NCBI GenBank assembly: GCA_037443565.1 | Contig: JBBIOB010000060.1 | Location: forward strand, 1 to 16,663 | DNA from: Fervidifonticultor_A sp037443565 | GTDB lineage: Bacteria > Sysuimicrobiota > Sysuimicrobiia > Sysuimicrobiales > Humicultoraceae | Length of the DNA: 16,663 nucleotides | Reading direction: 5' to 3' | In this document: positions 12,619 through 16,663 of the stretch, piece after piece | Numbering within the stretch: position 1 is the stretch's first letter | How the letters are laid out: each line of letters starts with the position of its first letter | Program-made: the position numbers and the translations under genes | Notes under the pieces: model-generated | Database searches by the model: none | The model's input: only the letters and a program-made list of their open reading frames with translations | Told to the model about the DNA's origin: nothing

Positions 12619-15213
12619 CTACAGTGAGATCATCACGGGGATGTTATCCAATCGCGCAAGCTCGATTTGCGTCGCACCATCCAGTACGTGAACGGAGACC
12701 GTCCCCGTCTCTGGTCTCCCCGGCAACATGAGCGTGATCGGGTCGGGTCGGTCCTTCTGGAGAATGATCTCCTGTGTTCCATCTTCAAACCCATAGGCAG
12801 CGGTGACCGCATGTCCCACGTCCTTGCCTCCGGCGCGCGCGACGACCTTGACACGCTTCTCGCCTGGGGCAAAGAGGTCGGAGACAGCGTAGGTCGCTGT
12901 CACTGAGAAGAAACGTGTGGTGACGCGCGACTTCTCCATTTCCAACCGAATCCCGCCAGGAGCCCCCGCCGGTGCCGCCGGACGCACCACCTTGACGACC
13001 GCCACCGGGACCACCACTTCCTGCAGAGAAGGCCCCCCGTGCAGGTATGTTCTCGACCCGCCTGCCCTGAAGGCCGCATATCCCCGCGGCCACACCAGTT
13101 CCAGGTCGCCGGCCAGCCCTACGCGGGAGGCGGGCATACGCGCGCAGTTCGGAGGGGTGGCTCCGCCCCTGCCGATCCACACGCGGCGGTGGCGCTCCAC
13201 CTCCTGCCCATCAGGGACCGGCAGGAGCCGGTCCTCTCCGAGCGTCTCCGCAAATATGTGTCCGTGGTCCGCGGCGACGATGATCTCGCTGACCCCAAGC
13301 GCGGCGAGACGTCGAATGGCCCTGCGCAACTTGTCAAGGACCTCGTCCATGTAGCGGCGGGCTTCGTCCTCGTCTTCGGCCTCCTCCCCGCGACGGTCGA
13401 TCTCCTGCGAGGTCACCAGCACGAGATCGGCGGTACCGACGGCCTCTTGAAGTTTCCGTGAAAACCGGAGCAGGTCGTTGAGCTTGACATCGACCACCGC
13501 GCGGTCGGTGCCATCGCGTAGGTGCTTGATCCGGCTGGCCCGATCCTTCAGCAGCGTCGAACCGATTCGGATGACCGCCCTGCCCCCGGCTTCGGTCAGT
13601 TCCATGCCGCGTTCAGCCCCAGGCAGGAGCGCAGACATGCCCACGGATGTGATGGTCGGCAGTCGGGCAACCGCGGGCAGGAGCGAGGATTCAAACTCCT
13701 CTCCGAGACCATCCAGCATTTCCCGGGCCATCTCGAAGCGCAGCGCGTCAACTAGAAGATACGCCGTCTTCCCGTGCTTCTTTATTGCAGGCCCAACAAA
13801 TCGGGCAAAGACTTCGCGTTGAAACAGGACGCCATCCACCACAAAGCCCGTGGATTCGAGAGCGGCACTGAACGCCTCGGCGCAGGAGCCAACCACGTCC
13901 ACGTACTCCTGGCGGGCACGATGGATGACCTGTTCCAGCGTGTTGTGCCGGCCGTCGACGGACACATCAAACACTGCGAACAGTCGCTCCAGATGGCGGT
14001 GGTAGGTGTCGAGAAGGCACCAGGGCAACTCGCCGCCGGCATATGCGGTGATCAGTTCCGCGGGGCTGCGCCTGCCTGCCGTCAGCTCGGCCCGCACGCG
14101 GCCGGCGGCAATGTGCAGGCGCGCTGCGGTCTCCAGAAGGGACCAGCGGACCTGATGCGTTGGGGCCTCAATTGACCAGAAGGATTCCTTACGCCGAACC
14201 GCCAGGTCGAGAGCCTCCTGGGGGCTGCCGGTCAAGAGGCACTCCTCGGCGTGGTGCAGCAATCTCTCCTCGATGGAAGGAAACGTCTCGATGCTGGCCA
14301 GTGCCTGCGGCATCAGCTCGAATCGTGCGATACCGGCCTCCGCCTCCACTGCCCGGGCGGCCTCGACGTACGACCCGCGGAGATCGTGTCGGTTCCGCCA
14401 GGTCCGGCATACGTGTTGGATGGCTTGCAGGTGGGCCGATCGGTCCGGCAGCTTCACCGAGCCCAACTCTCGTGGGGCCTCGCCCGCAGGCAGACCGGCG
14501 ACCAGATCGCCCAGGAGCAGGAGCCGGCGGAGTTTCGTCCGTGCCTGCGCAGGCGAGTCCTGAGCATCGAGCGCCACTCCCAAATCGGCGAGAAGCAACG
14601 CAGCGATCTCCGGCATCGCGTTCTTCGTCTGGATGGCCGCATCGTGCCGGTCGGACGCTGCGAAGACCAACGCCACCTCGTCAGGCGACGACGTGCCGAA
14701 AATCAGCACCACGGCCCCGGTGCTGATCCCGCCCGATTGATCGGCCAATCGGTCCAGGTCGGCCAGCGTCAGCGCGCTCTGCTCGACCTGACGACCGATA
14801 TGGGCAGCGTGGTCCGGCGCGATCTCCTTGAACACCCGCTCCGCGATGACGCGAAGGCGAGTGTTGCGCTGCCACGGGGTCGCACCCGGCTCCATGACCA
14901 CTCCGGCGGACTCGGCCTCGATCAGGGCAAAGTGGGTGTCCCCTCGGGCAGCGGGGACGTAAACAAGAACCCTGGGCGGCACCCCGGCATCCGTCTTCGG
15001 CCGGCCCGCCTCATCCACAAACTCGAGGAAGGGTTCGAGTTGTTCGCGCAACGCAAAGAAGCTGCCCTCGAAGCGTAACAGGGCCACGCCCGGGAGGCTG
15101 AGGTTGGTTGCCACTTCCCTGTAGGCAAGGTCGGGATCGTACCAGACGACGATCCCCCGGTCTTCGACCTGCTTTTGGACCAGGGAAAGAACGTAGTCGG
15201 TGACCCTGCCCAT
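12619..15213 (-). CDS. pglZ: BREX system alkaline-phosphatase-superfamily protein PglZ
   Basis: This 864-residue protein is the BREX signature component PglZ. The N-terminal half (MGRVTDYVLSLVQKQVEDRGIVVWYDP) is the conserved opening, where VVWYDP is typical. The alkaline-phosphatase-like domain follows from about residue 475: YLLVDALRFEMA (Asp489, metal-binding or nucleophile region), ITSVGMSALLPG, LVLVTSQEID, IIVAADHGHIFAE (Asp649, His650) and YLHGGPSLQEVVVPV (His725). The C-terminal 120 residues are a beta-rich tail. PglZ is needed for BREX exclusion; its reported activity is metal-dependent hydrolysis of phosphodiesters. ATG 15213 follows GAGGTGG. The start lies 60 bp after the AlbA_2 gene, with the repeat-rich region between, and brxL follows 16 bp downstream. 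Confidence 0.94.
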   Translation of the reverse strand: MGRVTDYVLSLVQKQVEDRGIVVWYDPDLAYREVATNLSLPGVALLRFEGSFFALREQLEPFLEFVDEAGRPKTDAGVPPRVLVYVPAARGDTHFALIEAESAGVVMEPGATPWQRNTRLRVIAERVFKEIAPDHAAHIGRQVEQSALTLADLDRLADQSGGISTGAVVLIFGTSSPDEVALVFAASDRHDAAIQTKNAMPEIAALLLADLGVALDAQDSPAQARTKLRRLLLLGDLVAGLPAGEAPRELGSVKLPDRSAHLQAIQHVCRTWRNRHDLRGSYVEAARAVEAEAGIARFELMPQALASIETFPSIEERLLHHAEECLLTGSPQEALDLAVRRKESFWSIEAPTHQVRWSLLETAARLHIAAGRVRAELTAGRRSPAELITAYAGGELPWCLLDTYHRHLERLFAVFDVSVDGRHNTLEQVIHRARQEYVDVVGSCAEAFSAALESTGFVVDGVLFQREVFARFVGPAIKKHGKTAYLLVDALRFEMAREMLDGLGEEFESSLLPAVARLPTITSVGMSALLPGAERGMELTEAGGRAVIRIGSTLLKDRASRIKHLRDGTDRAVVDVKLNDLLRFSRKLQEAVGTADLVLVTSQEIDRRGEEAEDEDEARRYMDEVLDKLRRAIRRLAALGVSEIIVAADHGHIFAETLGEDRLLPVPDGQEVERHRRVWIGRGGATPPNCARMPASRVGLAGDLELVWPRGYAAFRAGGSRTYLHGGPSLQEVVVPVAVVKVVRPAAPAGAPGGIRLEMEKSRVTTRFFSVTATYAVSDLFAPGEKRVKVVARAGGKDVGHAVTAAYGFEDGTQEIILQKDRPDPITLMLPGRPETGTVSVHVLDGATQIELARLDNIPVMISL

Positions 15214-15233
15214 CGCCCACCTCGTTACCGAGG

Positions 15234-15285
15234 CATGCTACCCAACATGCTACTTACCATGATACGTGGCGTGTCAAGTAGCATG
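15234..15285. promoter_or_regulatory. Iteron-like operator upstream of pglZ (CATGCTAC repeats and 10-bp inverted repeat)
   Basis: CATGCTAC occurs at 15234 and 15246 and as CATGATAC at 15258, each 12 bp apart on the plus strand. A perfect inverted repeat pairs CATGCTACTT (15246-15255) with AAGTAGCATG (15276-15285). A minus-strand TTGACA (15277-15272) lies inside it, but a good -10 at 16-18 bp is missing. TATCAT (15264-15259) is a -10-like box without a well-spaced -35. The right arm overlaps the end of the upstream gene (codons His-Ala-Thr-stop). The regular spacing and symmetry point to a regulator-binding site controlling an internal promoter for pglZ-brxL. Confidence 0.55.
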
Positions 15286-16663
15286 TCTGCGCTTCCTGGA
15301 TTGCGCCGGTCGATACCTGGCCCCTGGGGCTCGCGAACTGTCAGTCGTGAGTTCCACAACACCTTCTTCCCTCAAAATCGCCAGCCACTTCCTGGCCGCC
15401 GCGCTCGAAAGCCCGAGTGCCTGGGCGATCTCTGCCCTCGACAGTTCTCCCCTCTCCCGCAGAAGACTCAGGATCTCCGCACGCCGGTCGCGCCGCTCGC
15501 GCCTCGCCGGCGGTCGCGCTACCTCTTCGGCCGGTTTGGCCAGGCCGGGGGCCAGCCGATAGGTCGCCCAGCGACGTGTGCCTGCCTGCTCCACCAGCCC
15601 CCGGCTGACCAGTTCGCCCAGTTCACGCGTCACGACGCGACTGTCGAGGCCGGTGAGCTGACGGTAAAGGCTGTTCGTCATCGTCTCACCGTGACGTATC
15701 AGCGCCAGCCCCATGCGCTGGCTGTCGGTCAGGTCGCCTGCCCCCACCCGCTCCAGCCACCTGAGCGTCTCCTCGTCGAGCAGGGTGTGATTCGGGAAGG
15801 TCACCTGGAACGTAGCGATGCGGTCCTCGAACTGCGGCGGGCTCATGCCGGCCTGGCGCAACGCGGCCAGCATGGCGCCGATGCCGGACCCGCGGTTCTC
15901 GCAGATCCCTCGCCCCTCGCCGGGCACCGTGACGTCTTCCAGAATCTTCATGAGAACCTGATTGCGCGTGGCCGAGATACCTTCTTCTCCGAGGCGGTCC
16001 ACCGTCACCGGACCATAGAGCCCTCCCGGATTGGCGATCACGAGGCGATCTGGGAACATCTGGACCTGTACCGGAGTACCACGCGCCATCGGGCTCAAGT
16101 CACGATGCCCGAGGGCGTTAACCAGGGCCTCACGAATCGCGGTGTCGGGGTACTCCCAGAGATCCTCCCGGAAGAGTCCGCGGACGATTGTGCGTCGCTT
16201 CATGTTGCGCTGCAGGGCGTCCAGCACGGGCCGGATGAGCCCCGGGATCGGCCCCTCAAATCTCCGGTTGTCCATGAAGCGCTCGCCGCCGGGCCCGGGC
16301 TCCCCGACCCTTGGGGTAGGGTAGACCACGAACGTCACGCCCAGGGTGGGGAAGAACTGTTGCGGATATCGCCCAAGCGCGAGCAGGCCGGCCAGCGACG
16401 GTACCCAGCGGTCCTCGAAGCGCACCAGACCCGCAGCGTTCGAAGGGCTTCCTCGTCGGTGAGCCGCCGGAATGCGCTCTCCTCAGGCCGACGCACACGT
16501 GCCAGGAGCCCTGCCACGAGATCGGGGTCGAGGTCGGCCGCCGTCGCCTCGGCGACCGGCGTCTCGTCCTCGCGCGGCTGTCCGCGGGAGGCTAGCATCA
16601 CCTGCACCTCGTAGGGGCTGAGCCGACGGTCTCCGTCCGCGACGCGGATGAATGCTCCGTTGG
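15274..16663 (-). pseudogene. AlbA_2/RecG-like ATP-binding regulator with winged helix, frameshifted, partial at right edge
   Basis: The gene enters from the right edge in frame (NGAFIRVADGDRRLSPYEVQ from 16662, then VMLASRGQPREDE), the end of a Schlafen/AlbA_2 domain, and runs to LTDEEALR near 16443. Homology then continues in another frame from NAAGLVRFEDRW (16440 onward) through SLAGLLALGRYPQQFFP to the stop at 15274. This equals the loss of one base near 16440-16443. After the break come a RecG-C-terminal-like GHKL ATP-binding domain (REALVNALGHRDLS and NRGSGIGAML) and a C-terminal winged helix (ELSRAEIAQALGLSSAAARKWL). Such proteins (COG2865) are frequent accessory members of BREX and other islands, probably regulators. 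The C-terminal part could start at GTG 16425. A sequencing error cannot be excluded; there is no slippery heptamer. The last codons lie in the operator-like repeats. Confidence 0.8.

Noticed and set aside
15175..16614. 479-codon plus-strand frame opposite the AlbA_2/RecG-like gene
   Set aside because: Conserved ATP-binding and winged-helix motifs are on the minus strand; the plus-strand product has no recognisable feature.
1..16663. CRISPR arrays, insertion sequences with terminal inverted repeats, rRNA genes
   Set aside because: No regularly spaced long repeats with unique spacers, no transposase frame and no rRNA sequence were seen on either strand.

Overview
The window is a GC-rich bacterial segment with dense gene packing, GTG/TTG starts and Shine-Dalgarno sites. 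The gene styles (Tat-exported dienelactone hydrolase, short-type alpha-glucan phosphorylase, lethal-factor-like zincin) resemble deep-branching GC-rich soil or sediment bacteria such as Chloroflexota or Sysuimicrobiota/Armatimonadota-type lineages. That placement is a low-confidence impression. TGA ends most genes normally, so the code is standard.

Left part (1-7860), chromosomal backbone with scars. From the left edge, on the minus strand: a short open frame that joins the first 14 residues of a response regulator directly to the H-box of a histidine kinase, preceded by a TlpA-like thioredoxin with TGA exactly at the first cysteine of its CXXC motif (a selenoprotein candidate with a suitable hairpin just downstream). 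On the plus strand follow a Tat-exported dienelactone hydrolase with a strong terminator hairpin and a GNAT acetyltransferase lacking its N-terminal half. A SelA-like PLP enzyme lies on the minus strand behind a leader terminator. Then come a small membrane protein, an 852-residue alpha-glucan phosphorylase, an anthrax-lethal-factor-like zinc protease homologue and the C-terminal half of a PIN (VapC) toxin.

Boundary (7933-8340). The 3' half of a tRNA-Thr(CGT), from anticodon stem to CCA, stands alone with no 5' half. This is the usual footprint of an integrase attachment site. It is followed by a small direct repeat and by a near-copy of the last codons of brxL.

Right part (8340-16663), defence island. 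A 676-residue SIR2-domain NADase-like protein (plus strand) converges on a minus-strand BREX operon end: an AlbA_2/RecG-like ATP-binding regulator (entering from the right edge, with a one-base frameshift), then pglZ, then brxL. A set of 12-bp-spaced CATGCTAC repeats plus a perfect 10-bp inverted repeat lies just upstream of pglZ and looks like an operator. The methyltransferase pglX and ATPase brxC are not in the window and would be expected beyond the right edge. The pglZ-brxL order fits BREX type 1 or type 4.

The most novel items are the candidate selenocysteine TlpA, the SIR2 gene bracketed by copies of the brxL 3' end next to a tRNA-derived boundary, and the iteron-like operator inside the BREX operon.
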